Source: Bolinopsis microptera
Lineage: Eukaryota; Ctenophora; Tentaculata; Lobata; Bolinopsidae
Reading direction: 5' to 3'
Length of the DNA: 29,203 bases
Assembly: GCF_026151205.1 (NCBI RefSeq)
Contig: NW_026971847.1
Coordinates: 1-29,203, forward strand
Shown here: positions 1 through 8,115 of the stretch, piece by piece
Numbering within the stretch: the first letter of the stretch is position 1
How the letters are laid out: each line of letters opens with the position of its first letter
Translations under genes and position numbers: made by a program
Notes under the pieces: model-generated
What the model was told of the DNA's origin: nothing
Databases searched by the model: none
The model's input: only the letters and a program-made list of their open reading frames with translations

Positions 1-110
1 GGTACCCAAGGGGCCCCCCTTTTTTTTTTTTAAGGCCCCCCCCACAATTTATCCCAAAACCCCCAGCCTAACTGGCCCCCGAACTTTCTGGCAGGTTTTT
101 CCCACGAAAA
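1..110. other. Noisy, homopolymer-rich left edge
   Basis: The first ~110 bases carry long C, T, A and G runs (for example the T run at about 21-31) of the same kind as the right-hand part of the window. No gene or motif can be read here. It is most likely low-quality sequence at a contig or read edge. Confidence 0.6.
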
Positions 111-509
111 AGTAGAGGCAAATGCCTAACTGTTTTTTTCATACTTTTTGGGAAGGTGAAATATCATGTTTACCTATTTAAATTTAAGCCTTTTAAAATT
201 GAAATTGTAAATGGAATGAATTAATATTGGGACAGGTGTAATTTTTCGTTGAAATCCCAAAACTCAACACTAATTCTTCATGTTTTGTGAAAAGGTTTGT
301 GCAGAGCAAGCAATCCTGTTTTGATAAATAAAAACTATGAGCAACCCGAGTTTTGTGAGGTTAGTCACCGTAATAGGAATGAATTGGCCATGCCCAGTGC
401 CAGGTTTTGTAATTAATAATCCAAAAAACAGGGCGGCAAAATATTATGAAAACAAAAAAAATGAAAAGATCTTATTTGTGATTTCTTATAAATATAATAA
501 AACACAACA
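111..509. other. AT-rich sequence, no gene recognised
   Basis: This is ordinary-complexity AT-rich DNA. A 68-residue plus-strand open stretch at 337-543 is composed of AT-rich codons, resembles no family I know, and is expected by chance. No promoter or RNA gene is evident. It reads like animal intergenic or intronic DNA. Confidence 0.5.
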
Positions 510-1142
510 AAGGTGGGCCTCAGCACAACGCAAATGGAGTTGACTATGGGGTAAACCACTGACCAGAGGATTTACTGTACAAAAAATAAAACTAACCGGA
601 GAAATGGGGTGGGGCGGGTAGTTCTTCACCAACAGTTTTTCCAGACACCCCCTGACCTGGTTTTCCCCGCTGGAGACGGAGGGGTGAAGGAGAGGGCGGG
701 GGGTGGCCCCTCGGCCATGAGGCGAGCGGGGACCATTGGGGATTGAGCCCCACAGCCGGGACATCTTTGGGGGGTAACCCCCGTCCCCGGGTGGGGCTGG
801 AGCTTGGCCGCTTAGGACAAGGATTTGATTTGGGAACCCAATGTGTGGGGAACCCACCCAGTCCCCCCCTCGTAGGGGGGCTCCTCCCTTTCTAACGGGC
901 TGGGGTACCCTTTTTGTGACGTCCCCCTTTCTGCTGGGGGCTTTGGTAGTGAATTGTCCCCCCCCTCTTTCTTGATGAGAGGGCGGTGGAAGTTCCCCTT
1001 GAATCCGGCCTTTGGGGGAACCTGAAACGGGGTTGAAGAGTCCCGTGGTCCCAGGGAGATAGCAGACCCCGGTTGTAAAGACTGGGTAAAAAATTAAAAA
1101 TAAACTGGACACCCTTGAGACAGGTCCAGTGATAAATTGATG
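510..1142. repeat. GC-rich island, possible unclassified insertion
   Basis: The block from about 540 to 1090 is conspicuously GC-rich against AT-rich flanks on both sides. It is bracketed by a perfect 9-bp direct repeat, AACACAACA, at 501-509 and 1143-1151, which could be a target-site duplication around a ~633-bp insertion. I see no terminal inverted repeats, no TG...CA LTR ends and no poly-A tail, so no transposon class can be assigned. Near its right end is a perfect 7-bp inverted repeat (ACTGGAC 1104-1110, GTCCAGT 1124-1130, 13-nt spacer). At 864-880 is a C6/G6 stem around a 5-nt loop. The minus strand stays open for 234 codons (486-1190), but a second minus frame is also largely open over 892-1152, so the openness mainly reflects few AT-rich stop codons. 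Alternatives are a CpG-island-like promoter or exon, or an unclassified repeat. Some of its G and C runs may be inflated by sequencing error. Confidence 0.35.
1104..1130. repeat. 7-bp perfect inverted repeat
   Basis: ACTGGAC at 1104-1110 and GTCCAGT at 1124-1130 are exact reverse complements separated by 13 nt. It sits just inside the right edge of the GC-rich block and could form a small stem-loop. There is no T-tract or known family that gives it a role. Confidence 0.5.
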
Positions 1143-1156
1143 AACACAACACAGTA

Positions 1157-1356
1157 ATGGTAAATTTTTTTTGTGTGTCTCTGAACCCAAAATGCCTGGT
1201 TAAGGTCTGGAAGGAAAAAAGTTACGAAATAGCGATGAAGCCCGAAAAACGTGGGTTGAAATACTTAATCCCACTAAAATGGTGTGTTGTGGGCGGTGGA
1301 AAAAATGGATTTTTAAAGGTTTTTGGGCCAGTTGATCCCGCTTCAAAAACGGCCAA
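1157..1356. other. Spacer, nothing recognised
   Basis: This is mixed AT-rich DNA between the GC-rich island and the minus-strand open stretches. A 67-codon plus-strand open stretch (1157-1360) has no recognisable domain and lies within chance expectation. Confidence 0.4.
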
Positions 1357-1573
1357 TTAAAAACTGAAAAGGGTTCGATTTAAACTGATGGGTAAGAGAA
1401 ATTCCTCGTAAATGTTATTACTATTCCAGGATTCCTTCGCATCGCTTACATGGGCCGGGATATTTGAATCGCCAATGCCCCATAGTGGAAACACAAAAAT
1501 GAATACCTTTGCATCGCTACAAGCACTACACCAGTGTGCCAAGTGATTGAATTGAGGAATAGCATCATCCTGT
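1357..1573 (-). CDS. Possible minus-strand exon, unknown product
   Basis: Read on the minus strand from 1573, an AG that could serve as a splice acceptor (...TTTTTTTAAAAACAG, ending at about 1574) is followed by an open frame of about 65 codons. It contains the segments HLAHWCSACSDAKVFIFVF and PLWGIGDSNIPAHVSDAKES and ends near NNIYEEFLLPI before the stop at 1357. Residue composition is balanced, unlike the homopolymer-codon translations elsewhere, with a hydrophobic core and two Cys. I do not recognise the family. The acceptor pyrimidine tract is interrupted by A bases and there is no clear GT donor at the 3' side. It could equally be a chance ORF, or the next piece of the open stretch at 1611-1889, which lies upstream on the same strand. 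Confidence 0.15.
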
Positions 1574-1610
1574 TTTTAAAAAAATGCATTATTAATATTC
1601 ATCTCCGATA

Positions 1611-1889
1611 TTAATGTGGATACCAATTATACGATGTGTTTAATATTAGTGATATCGCGGAAGCGTAGTTTCTTGCAACCACGGGCTCAAACAAAGCCAC
1701 ATAGGCAGCAGTGCTAACGTATTTGGACAAGAAATTTGCTGTTGGGACAAGGGGGTCCAGTGTAGTGTGTGTACTAGTTTTTGAAGCCTGTACAAATCGA
1801 ATCCCAGCGCTAACCTCTACGAGCATGTCACTATATAGCTTTCCAGATGGAGATATCTGATAAATTAAAGAGGATTTTATCCTCTTCAT
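1611..1889 (-). CDS. Possible minus-strand ORF, 92 aa, unknown
   Basis: An ATG-started minus-strand frame of 92 codons begins MKRIKSSLIYQISPSGKLY and ends near NTSYNWYPH. An in-frame stop lies a few codons upstream of the ATG, so if real it is complete or a first exon. Codons are varied and composition is protein-like (Ser, Val, Ala, Thr rich, with segment AAYVALFEPVVARNYASAI). No signal peptide, catalytic motif or repeat is visible, and no family comes to mind. The open stretch at 1357-1573 follows on the same strand about 37 nt later. A length of 92 codons in AT-rich DNA is suggestive but not strong, and chance is the main alternative. Confidence 0.18.
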   Translation of the reverse strand: MKRIKSSLIYQISPSGKLYSDMLVEVSAGIRFVQASKTSTHTTLDPLVPTANFLSKYVSTAAYVALFEPVVARNYASAISLILNTSYNWYPH

Positions 1890-1899
1890 GGCGGAAAAG

Positions 1900-3820
1900 A
1901 TGTTGAGAGTTTAATATTACACTACACTGTTACTGAGTGTTTCCTTTAATTGATTGATGTATTTTTCTGAGTACCGAAAAACAAGAAAAAACTTGGAACG
2001 CGGCCCCAAAGGATAACATTCCTGGATGGATTTTCACTTCAGACATTTCTAAAATTTTCTAAACGATTTTTCATCTGCGAATTATCTTCCTGATAACCTC
2101 TACATCTAACCTGTGCCTGAACTGATTGAGTGTGTATCAACCCTACGTATAGATTACGTGGAAGAATGTCGAGCATGTAATGAGCGCGGTGTAGAACTAA
2201 TGCCTGTTTTGCGTTGGATACACCAGTAAGACAAGACATCAAATTTCTGTGGTGGCCCCGTTACCCAGCTTATTACGATTGAGGATCATGGCTGATAATT
2301 AGGATTTGCCTTTTCATTTTTATTCCCCGACGATTACGTTTGCATTTCTCTACAAACAATTAAAAATCGCGAAAGCGAAATATGTTCTAGAATAAGGTCT
2401 GGCATTTTTTGGAAATTTTCGAGAGATATTTACTGGTTACTTATGGGATTATGACTTTCGCTTGAATGTCGTCCTGTGCAATGTTAAAAGTTTTGCAATT
2501 ATATCAGAAATTAATATTAACATTCCCAATTTCCAATGCAAATAGACCTTGCGTGCTGAAAACACAACAATCTATTAAACGTTTTTGTAATGGGGGCGTC
2601 GTAAAGGACCTAGACATTTTAAACTCCGAATATGGAAAACTAAAAAATGAGTATAAAATACGATTATTAGAGGGTAACATGTCTTATTTGAGAGGTAGCT
2701 GTTTTATAATAAAAACGTACAATATTACTGCCTATATCGTCCGTGTACTCGGAACTGATTAACCAGAGTAGAATAATGTCAATGTAACACTGATAACCGA
2801 GAAAATTAGAGCACACCATTTGAATTGTTAATTCCATGTTGTGATTTACTAATTACTTAACTTTCTTTCTTACAATTCCAATAAAAATGTGACAAACTTA
2901 AAACAAACATCTTTCCCAAGGCACTTTAGACCCTTTCGGTCCATGCCAAATATCCGGGATTCGATGAGCAGCGGAAAGTGCTGAAAGTTATCTCTAGAAC
3001 TTTTCCAAGGAATTGGCTTTTGAAAGTACAAGTATAAAAAATTATTTCAGGGTGTTGGGGTTAAACAAAAATTTGGAAAATTGGAAGTTAGATTAAAGGG
3101 GGACTGTGTCACATGCTAGGGTTGTTTACGGAGCATATTGTGAGCCCTCATCAGATGAAAAACGTTTCCAGTGTGAAAAAACAATATGAATGGTGTGATG
3201 TGATGGACGCGAGGTTATTAAAAGTTAGATCATGATGGGAAACGTAGTTTGAATCTGTTAATAATTCATTAGATTAATCAAACGAACAATAGAAATTGTT
3301 GAGGCGCCTTTCTAGTTTTTATAAACAATGGACAATTATATAAGGGGTCGTAGAAATGGCGTAACAAATTTACTATGATTTATTTCTGGGGCCAAATGCA
3401 ATGTACTTGGATAAAGTTGATAAATACATTACCGATCAGCCGATTGTAACGTATCGAAAAATGAGAATATAATTGAACAAATGAAATGTGTTCCCGGAGT
3501 TTTTAGAGAATTTCTTGGGGGGCAGTGTGTTCTACAATAAAACAATCGTATGAAATTGTGGAGGTGGGGCACTTTTACTATTACACAATATATTTTAAAA
3601 ATATATGTTCAGGAGGTTGGCCCCAAAAAATTAACTTATTTTATCAAAGGCTTTAAACAAATTGGGTAGCATTGTGGAAATAAATTGGGGGTTTTACAGA
3701 GCGGAAAAACCGAAAAACAAACCAAAGGGTTATTTCCTTGCCCAACTCGATTAACGTTAATTTATAAAGCATAGGAACAAATCAATCACAATCAACGGAG
3801 GTTTTTAAAACTATTACTCC
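1900..3820. other. AT-rich intergenic or intronic-like DNA
   Basis: This is nearly 2 kb of ordinary-complexity AT-rich DNA. Two modest open stretches occur: 67 codons on the minus strand (2039-2242) and 98 codons on the plus strand (2466-2762, starting MSSCAMLKVLQL). The second has AT-driven composition (Leu, Ile, Asn, Lys, Tyr) and no recognisable domain. I see no RNA gene, promoter or repeat family. Parts of 3500-3740 have slightly elongated G and A runs, hinting at lower base quality. Confidence 0.45.
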
Positions 3821-3822
3821 CC

Positions 3823-4110
3823 TTATGCTGCAAAACATATATTTTTCCACCCTGAGTTTTCAATTGGACAGGTTTGATGGGAGATTTCGGGGAAACAAGA
3901 GATTTTTAGGGGTTTTTTATCGGTACAAAGATGCTTGGGGCGTGGATCTCCCTTAACTGGCAAAACCACACATGCAGGCAGCTCCCCGGGGGACATGTAG
4001 ACCAATTGTACGCCGGGCAAACGGGTCGAGCAAATTCTCTAACAGGGGCCCATCCAAGACAGCCCCATAGCTTAATCCTTCGCTGTATTCCCACATTGCT
4101 AAACGGTATT
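3823..4110. other. Higher-complexity, higher-GC patch, unidentified
   Basis: This patch is more GC-rich and word-rich than its surroundings and is open in at least three frames: minus 3823-4020 (segment LPVKGDPRPKHLCTDKKP), minus 3906-4094 (Cys/Trp-rich segment CPAYNWSTCPPGSCLHVWFC) and plus 3931-4143. Overlapping open frames mean the ORF signal alone cannot pick a strand. The minus-strand Cys-rich frame looks the most protein-like, but I cannot assign a family. It may be an exon fragment, a decayed transposon piece or just a unique GC-richer stretch. Confidence 0.2.
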
Positions 4111-4143
4111 CGATGTAAATATAAAAAAACTAAAGATATTTAA

Positions 4144-5080
4144 CAGTGTCCAGAAAAAAGTAAAATTAAGAGGGAAATTTCCCCGGCAAGGGCAATACGG
4201 ATAAAGACGTCTCAGTCATTCGATTTTGGGACGATTAAAATTATTGTAAAAATGGCACAGAAATAAGTAGACATTTGCTAACGACGAGAGGACGGGAAAT
4301 GAAACGATTCCAAAAATGAGTGTTCAACAGGTTTTCATTTTCACAATAAAAAGGTCTTATATCAAACCTATCGGGACGTCCAGACATGAAAAACACTAAA
4401 GCAAAGCAAGTCAAACTGAAATACACACTCAATTAATACCTCCCTTAGTCAAACACCAACACAATTTGGAGTGAAATTAAATAGAAATGGTCAGATTTCT
4501 TGACCCGCTTTCGAAATTCACATGGTATTACCTTTATGGGGGACCAAATAGAAATGATTGGTAGCATTGGCCTACAAAGTGAAAAACAAGTTGTCACGTG
4601 GACACATTTTCGTGGGAAATAACGTTATCTCAGTGTTCATTCAGGTCGGTATTCTCAGGCATGACAAACAAACTAACTAGTTTCAGCTTGCCCAAATGGA
4701 CGAATATCGGCGCATTCGAAAAAATTTTTTACTCCGCAAAACAAATCGTCGTTAACACAAACATGAGTTTAGTTGCGGCGCGGCGCGAAATGGAAAGCAA
4801 TAAATTACGTTAGTTTTTTGTTCGCTGGATCTGAAAATAAAACTGACCAAGTTTCCCTAAAACCATTTAAAAAGAAAATAAGTTAGGTTTGGCCTTACCG
4901 GGTTTATATGAAATTTCTTTAATTAAAAAAAGAAAGAACACAATTGGTTTTTTTGGTTAAAATTAGTCGCGGCTTTTTTTGGATGAATAATTATTTCTAG
5001 GGTTTATAAACCTTTAAGACGCGCGTCGATAATCCATAATTTATAATCAACGTTTTCATATATTCTCACGCCGGCGCGCC
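4144..5080. other. AT-rich sequence, no gene recognised
   Basis: This is AT-rich non-coding-looking DNA. Open stretches of 63 codons (minus, 4241-4432) and 71 codons (plus, 4598-4813) carry no motif that I recognise. No tRNA-like or promoter-like signal is seen. GC rises only at its right end, at the GGCGCGCC at about 5073-5080, just before the LINE remnant. Confidence 0.4.
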
Positions 5081-5081
5081 A

Positions 5082-5097
5082 AGTTGCCTTCGCAACT
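5082..5097. repeat. Small perfect hairpin (6-bp stem, 4-nt loop)
   Basis: AGTTGC (5082-5087) and GCAACT (5092-5097) are exact reverse complements around CTTC. It lies at the 5' edge of the recognisable LINE coding remnant, directly after a GGCGCGCC palindrome. No U-tract follows, so it is not a terminator, and any function is unknown. Confidence 0.5.
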
Positions 5098-5111
5098 CAA
5101 CAAGTTTACCG

Positions 5112-5556
5112 TCTGATGATGAGGTGGGTACTCTTCCTTACAGCCGTAGACTGGAAATCTCAATTTGACAACGCTGGCAGAGCGGCGAATACGAGGGACC
5201 CTTATTGAAGCTTTTAAGGTTATTAATGGTATGACTGATTATGGTTCAGACATGTTCAGACCCAAGCAGATCAGGTCTTAATCTGGTTTCATCCAATAGA
5301 TGTAGTAAAAGTGTGACAAAGGTCAAAAATATCCAGAAGTCTTTTCTCCCGGAGCGAGTTATTCATATTGGAACAAAACTCCCTCCGGACGTCAAGAACT
5401 CTGTGACAGTTTTAGGTTTATAAAATTAAATTAGAAGGATATAAGATAGATATGATTTCTAAAGTATTACAAATGATTGCTTTTTTTGAAAATGTTTCTA
5501 ATGAAGTTTTAGTAAGAAATGAGGGAGCCAGTTATGTCAGTAATAAGAGAACATAA
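5112..5556 (+). pseudogene. LINE reverse transcriptase, C-terminal end, frameshifted
   Basis: In life this would be the thumb and C-terminal region of a LINE ORF2-type protein. Three or more frames are needed to read it. Frame 1 (5112-5160) gives GTLPYSRRLEIS, matching the family's L-x-Y-x-x-R-L-x-x-L segment. A +2 shift leads to frame 2 (5165-5278) with TLAERRIRGTLIEAFKVING, a hallmark block of CR1/L2 proteins (RR-x-RGDLIE-x-FK-x-x-NG), then TDYGSDMFRPKQ. Another shift at about 5260-5280 leads to a frame with SGLNLVSSNRCSKS and IQKSFLPERVIHI. The usual WNKLP motif is split: TGG AAC AAA (W-N-K) sits at 5369-5377 in a neighbouring frame, and LPPDVKNS resumes in the earlier frame. A final shift at about 5411-5422 gives KIKLEGYKIDMISK, running to a TAA at 5554-5556. 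The last ~30 codons of that frame are not recognisable family sequence. The shifts may be decay, sequencing indels, or both. Confidence 0.62.
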
Positions 5557-5775
5557 CAATTATCTTTGGTTCCATCCTTCTGTGGCAAAGAAGCGTTTTA
5601 TAAATCTTTATTCCACTGGGGAAGTTTTTAAAAATAGGATAAGGTTTTTGATGAAATTGTTTTTAAATATTGTATTTGATAATTAATTAATGTTGGTGGG
5701 GAAATATTTATTATATATTTTTTCACACAGTGAGATGATAGTTTGTAGACATGTGTGATGATGTGATGTCATAAA
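5557..5775 (+). other. Probable LINE 3' UTR
   Basis: This AT-rich stretch lies between the last readable LINE stop codon and the tandem TTTAC tail. Two frames stay open for 20-40 codons just after the stop (near 5555-5690), which could mean that the coding end is further on than placed here. No other gene is apparent. Confidence 0.35.
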
Positions 5776-5795
5776 TTTTACTTTACTTACTTTAC
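5776..5795 (+). repeat. TTTAC short tandem tail
   Basis: Units TTTTAC, TTTAC, TTAC and TTTAC are directly tandem. Their position a few hundred bases after the LINE coding end fits the short 3'-terminal repeats of CR1/L2-class elements. A separate short copy (two TTTAC units) occurs at 7069-7078. Confidence 0.5.
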
Positions 5796-5954
5796 TAACA
5801 ATGTTTTTAATATTTCAAATGAATGTCATACAAGTATTATGTATTACCTATTCAATCAATTTGCTGTCATCAAATTTCTCGTGCTGGCAAATAAAACTTA
5901 ATATAATTGTTTATGTTGACTGCAGTGATTTGCTTTAATTAGAGCCTTTGAGCC

Positions 5955-5972
5955 CGTGATCAAACAATCACG
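5955..5972. repeat. 6-bp perfect inverted repeat
   Basis: CGTGAT (5955-5960) and ATCACG (5967-5972) pair exactly around CAAACA. The sequence continues into a second TCACG word (5973-5977). It is in a gene-free stretch downstream of the LINE tail. It could be a small hairpin or a dyad protein-binding site, but no specific factor is implied. Confidence 0.45.
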
Positions 5973-6013
5973 TCACGTAGTACGCAAAGACTCATAGTAA
6001 TGTGAAACTGGTG

Positions 6014-6030
6014 ATCATATTAAATATGAT
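6014..6030. repeat. 7-bp AT-rich inverted repeat
   Basis: ATCATAT (6014-6020) and ATATGAT (6024-6030) pair exactly around TAA, followed by another CATAT word. In AT-rich DNA such dyads arise readily by chance. Confidence 0.4.
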
Positions 6031-6391
6031 TCATATTTGTAAAATATATTTGTTTCGGATACCGTCAACGAGTTTTATAATTTACAACACACGTCAGATC
6101 ATATTTTTTATTTCATATTTGTTATCGAAGAAAACAAAATTGTCTATTTATGATATTATTCGGTATATAGTCTACTTTGTACTTGTATTGTCGGCGATCT
6201 ATGACAAATGATTAACGCAATGATACTCTTATAAATTTCTTTGAAGTAGCGCGCGCTGCGCCGCTTTATTTTCAAAATACTTTTGGCCCGACTTTGGATT
6301 TCACCTAACCACGAAATTTTTCGTTCTACGTGACGCACTTATTTCTACTGCAAGCTTGCTAGTCTGTAATCTATTGATCTCTTTTATTTAG

Positions 6392-6627
6392 AAGTGTGCA
6401 AGAAAAATGAAAAGAGCGCCGCGCATTTAGATTGCAGCGTGCCAGTCAACGTGCCAAATGAAAATGCAATGTGGTGTTGTAGGTTTATAACGCATCCGGA
6501 CCCATTGCGCCGAGATATTGTTAGGTTTGAAAAAAAGATACGAGTATCCTTTAAAACAACGTATAACCACTTCTATTTCGGTCATTATGTTTTCCGCAAT
6601 TCGGGGCATTTATTAATTCCCTTTTGA
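6392..6627 (+). CDS. Possible plus-strand exon, unknown product
   Basis: A pyrimidine-rich tract ending in TTTATTTAG (AG at 6390-6391) resembles an animal 3' splice site. It is followed directly by a frame open for 78 codons, from 6394 to the stop at 6625-6627. The translation has mixed, protein-like composition, with segments such as SAAHLDCSVPVNVPNENAMW, WCCRFITHPDPLRRDIVRF and YNHFYFGHYVFRNSGH. An AG|GTTTGA at about 6522-6528 and an AG|GTTTAT at about 6481-6486 could be donors, giving an exon of ~90-135 bp. There is no ATG at the frame's left end, so it would be an internal or last exon. I recognise no domain. Chance is a real alternative. Confidence 0.2.
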
Positions 6628-6749
6628 TTCCATTTTCCAGATACCTATTTGAACTTGGTAATCATCTGATGTCTGTACAGTATTTATGTGAATTATCACA
6701 ATTGTAGATGAGAGTTTGCCGAAGTAAACCTTGGTCCGTTCGTTTAGTT

Positions 6750-7990
6750 ATGTTTGGTTTTGATAAAAAACCTTGGGATTTACCCCTTTTTCATCTTTAA
6801 ATTTGATTTCATAGCAAAACCCTCTTAAAAATTTGGAGGGATTTATCCACACCACAAAAAGGACCCACGTATCAAAAACTTTCATTTATATAAATATCCT
6901 CTTTGTGACTCATTTAGGTAAAAACCTATCTGTAAAAAAGACTAGTGGCCATTTTTTTTACTTTGCTTAGGAGGTGTTTTTCTGCCCTTATATTTATTAA
7001 AAAAATTTTTTTATTTATTATTTTATTAATATTATATTATTTAACTTTTGTGTTTTTTTAAAAACTGCTTTACTTTACTTGCTGCCAAGTCCCTAAACAG
7101 TTCTGGGAACCTTCCTGCGTTTCTTTCCGGGCTCAAAGAAAAGCAACTACTAAGCAATTGTGGTCCTTTTACCCTCCCTTTCATAATTTGAAAAAATTTT
7201 TGTGGGTTAACTCCAATTAAAACAAAATCTGAAAATTAAAATTGGTGTCTAGTATTAAAAAAAGAATTCAGTAAAGTTTTTTTTTTTTTATAAAAGCAAT
7301 GGAAAGGCATTTTTGTTTGGTACGCTGTACACTGTTTGTTAGTAAAAATGCAAAACCAAAATATTTGTTTCGATCAAGCCGCGGCCGGCTGAGGGCCCGT
7401 GGTTGCACTAGGTAAAAAAATTGTGTTTATTTTTGTTCCCTTTTTGGTGTAAATTTAATTTAAAAATTTAATCAAAAAAATTATTTTTATAAATATAACC
7501 CCCCTTATGTGAAAAGGTTATTTTGATTTAAAATTTTTTTAACAAAAATTTTTGCCGGGTGGGGTTACCGCCCCAAATTTCGAAAAATAGGGCCCCCGGC
7601 CGCTTTCTTTCCGAAAAAAAGTTTGGCAAAAATGCTACGAAGTAGCGCCCCGCCGGGCCAGATCATTTTAAAAAAGGGCAAACAAAATTGAATTGATTGT
7701 GGGTATAAAAAAAAAAAATTTTTTTTTACTATTTTTTTACTTTAAAATAGTTTCAAAACTTACAAAATGATTTACAAATTTTTTTTGGAAAAATAGTTTT
7801 TTTTAAAAAAATTTTAAAATTTTATTTAATAGAAGTTACCCCAGAGCAATTTTTTTCAAAAAAATTAGACTAGAATTTGGGTTTGCGGGTTTTTGTGGAG
7901 TGGTTTTAAAAAACCCCGTCCCCCCCTTTATAAAAACAGTCCCCGAAGGGGTTTTAAAAACCGACTGATTTTTTGGGTTTAAAAGAAGGC
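6750..7990. other. Transition into error-dominated sequence
   Basis: From about 6750 the runs of A and T lengthen, and by about 7540 C and G runs also appear. The stretch 6995-7050 is a plain A/T low-complexity tract. At 7379-7410 is an isolated GC-rich, ordinary-looking word containing GCGGCCGGC. I support no gene here. The gradual onset fits falling read or consensus quality rather than a genomic boundary. Confidence 0.6.
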
Positions 7991-8115
7991 CCGAAACCCC
8001 CAAAAGAAAAATGTGATCGTTGGATGCACTCATTGCTTCCCGGAAAATGCCGAGTTTTCCAATTGGAATTGAGGTTGTCCTGCCCAAGCTTTTGCTATAT
8101 TGATAGCTGTACATT
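7990..8115. other. Cleaner island within noisy sequence
   Basis: This ~125-bp piece has normal word complexity, with few long runs, between noisy flanks. A minus-strand frame here (segment SYQYSKSLGRTTSIPIGKLG) runs on into homopolymer-codon translation at its C-terminal side, so the length of that frame is not meaningful. I do not recognise a family. It suggests that ordinary genomic DNA underlies the noise. Confidence 0.35.

Larger units (their letters stand above)
5100..5795 (+). mobile_element. 5'-truncated CR1/L2-like LINE remnant
   Basis: This is the 3' end of a non-LTR retrotransposon of the CR1/L2 type. The C-terminal part of its reverse-transcriptase ORF is readable at about 5112-5556, followed by ~220 bp of AT-rich 3' UTR-like sequence. 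That ends in short tandem units: TGTGATGA-like words at 5754-5768, then TTTTAC, TTTAC, TTAC, TTTAC at 5776-5795. CR1/L2 elements characteristically end in short tandem repeats rather than poly-A, so this tail supports the class and gives a probable 3' end near 5795. The element is severely 5'-truncated: no endonuclease and no reverse-transcriptase catalytic palm (the YxDD region) is visible upstream. The coding part is broken by several frameshifts, so it is inactive or badly sequenced. The exact clade (CR1, L2, Daphne, Crack) cannot be settled by eye, and the 3' boundary is less certain than the coding match. Confidence 0.6.

Noticed and set aside
864-880. C6/G6 hairpin as a regulatory stem-loop
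   Set aside because: It lies in a block where G and C runs may be inflated by error, and no flanking signal gives it a role.
1741-1811. tRNA-like B-box word AATCGAATCCC at 1795-1805
   Set aside because: No convincing A box at the right spacing and no acceptor or anticodon stem pairing around it, so it is neither a tRNA gene nor a supportable tRNA-derived SINE.
2466-2762. 98-codon plus-strand frame
   Set aside because: Its composition follows the AT-rich base content and no family or splice context is recognisable. Kept only as a note under the spacer entry.
6002-6211. 69-codon hydrophobic frame resembling a small membrane protein
   Set aside because: The Ile/Tyr/Phe-rich content is what AT-rich DNA produces in this frame, and there is no start context or homologue in sight.
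7379-7410. GC-rich word with rare-cutter-like sites as possible cloning vector or adapter
   Set aside because: It contains palindromic site-like words, but I cannot match it to a known polylinker, and it is too short to call.
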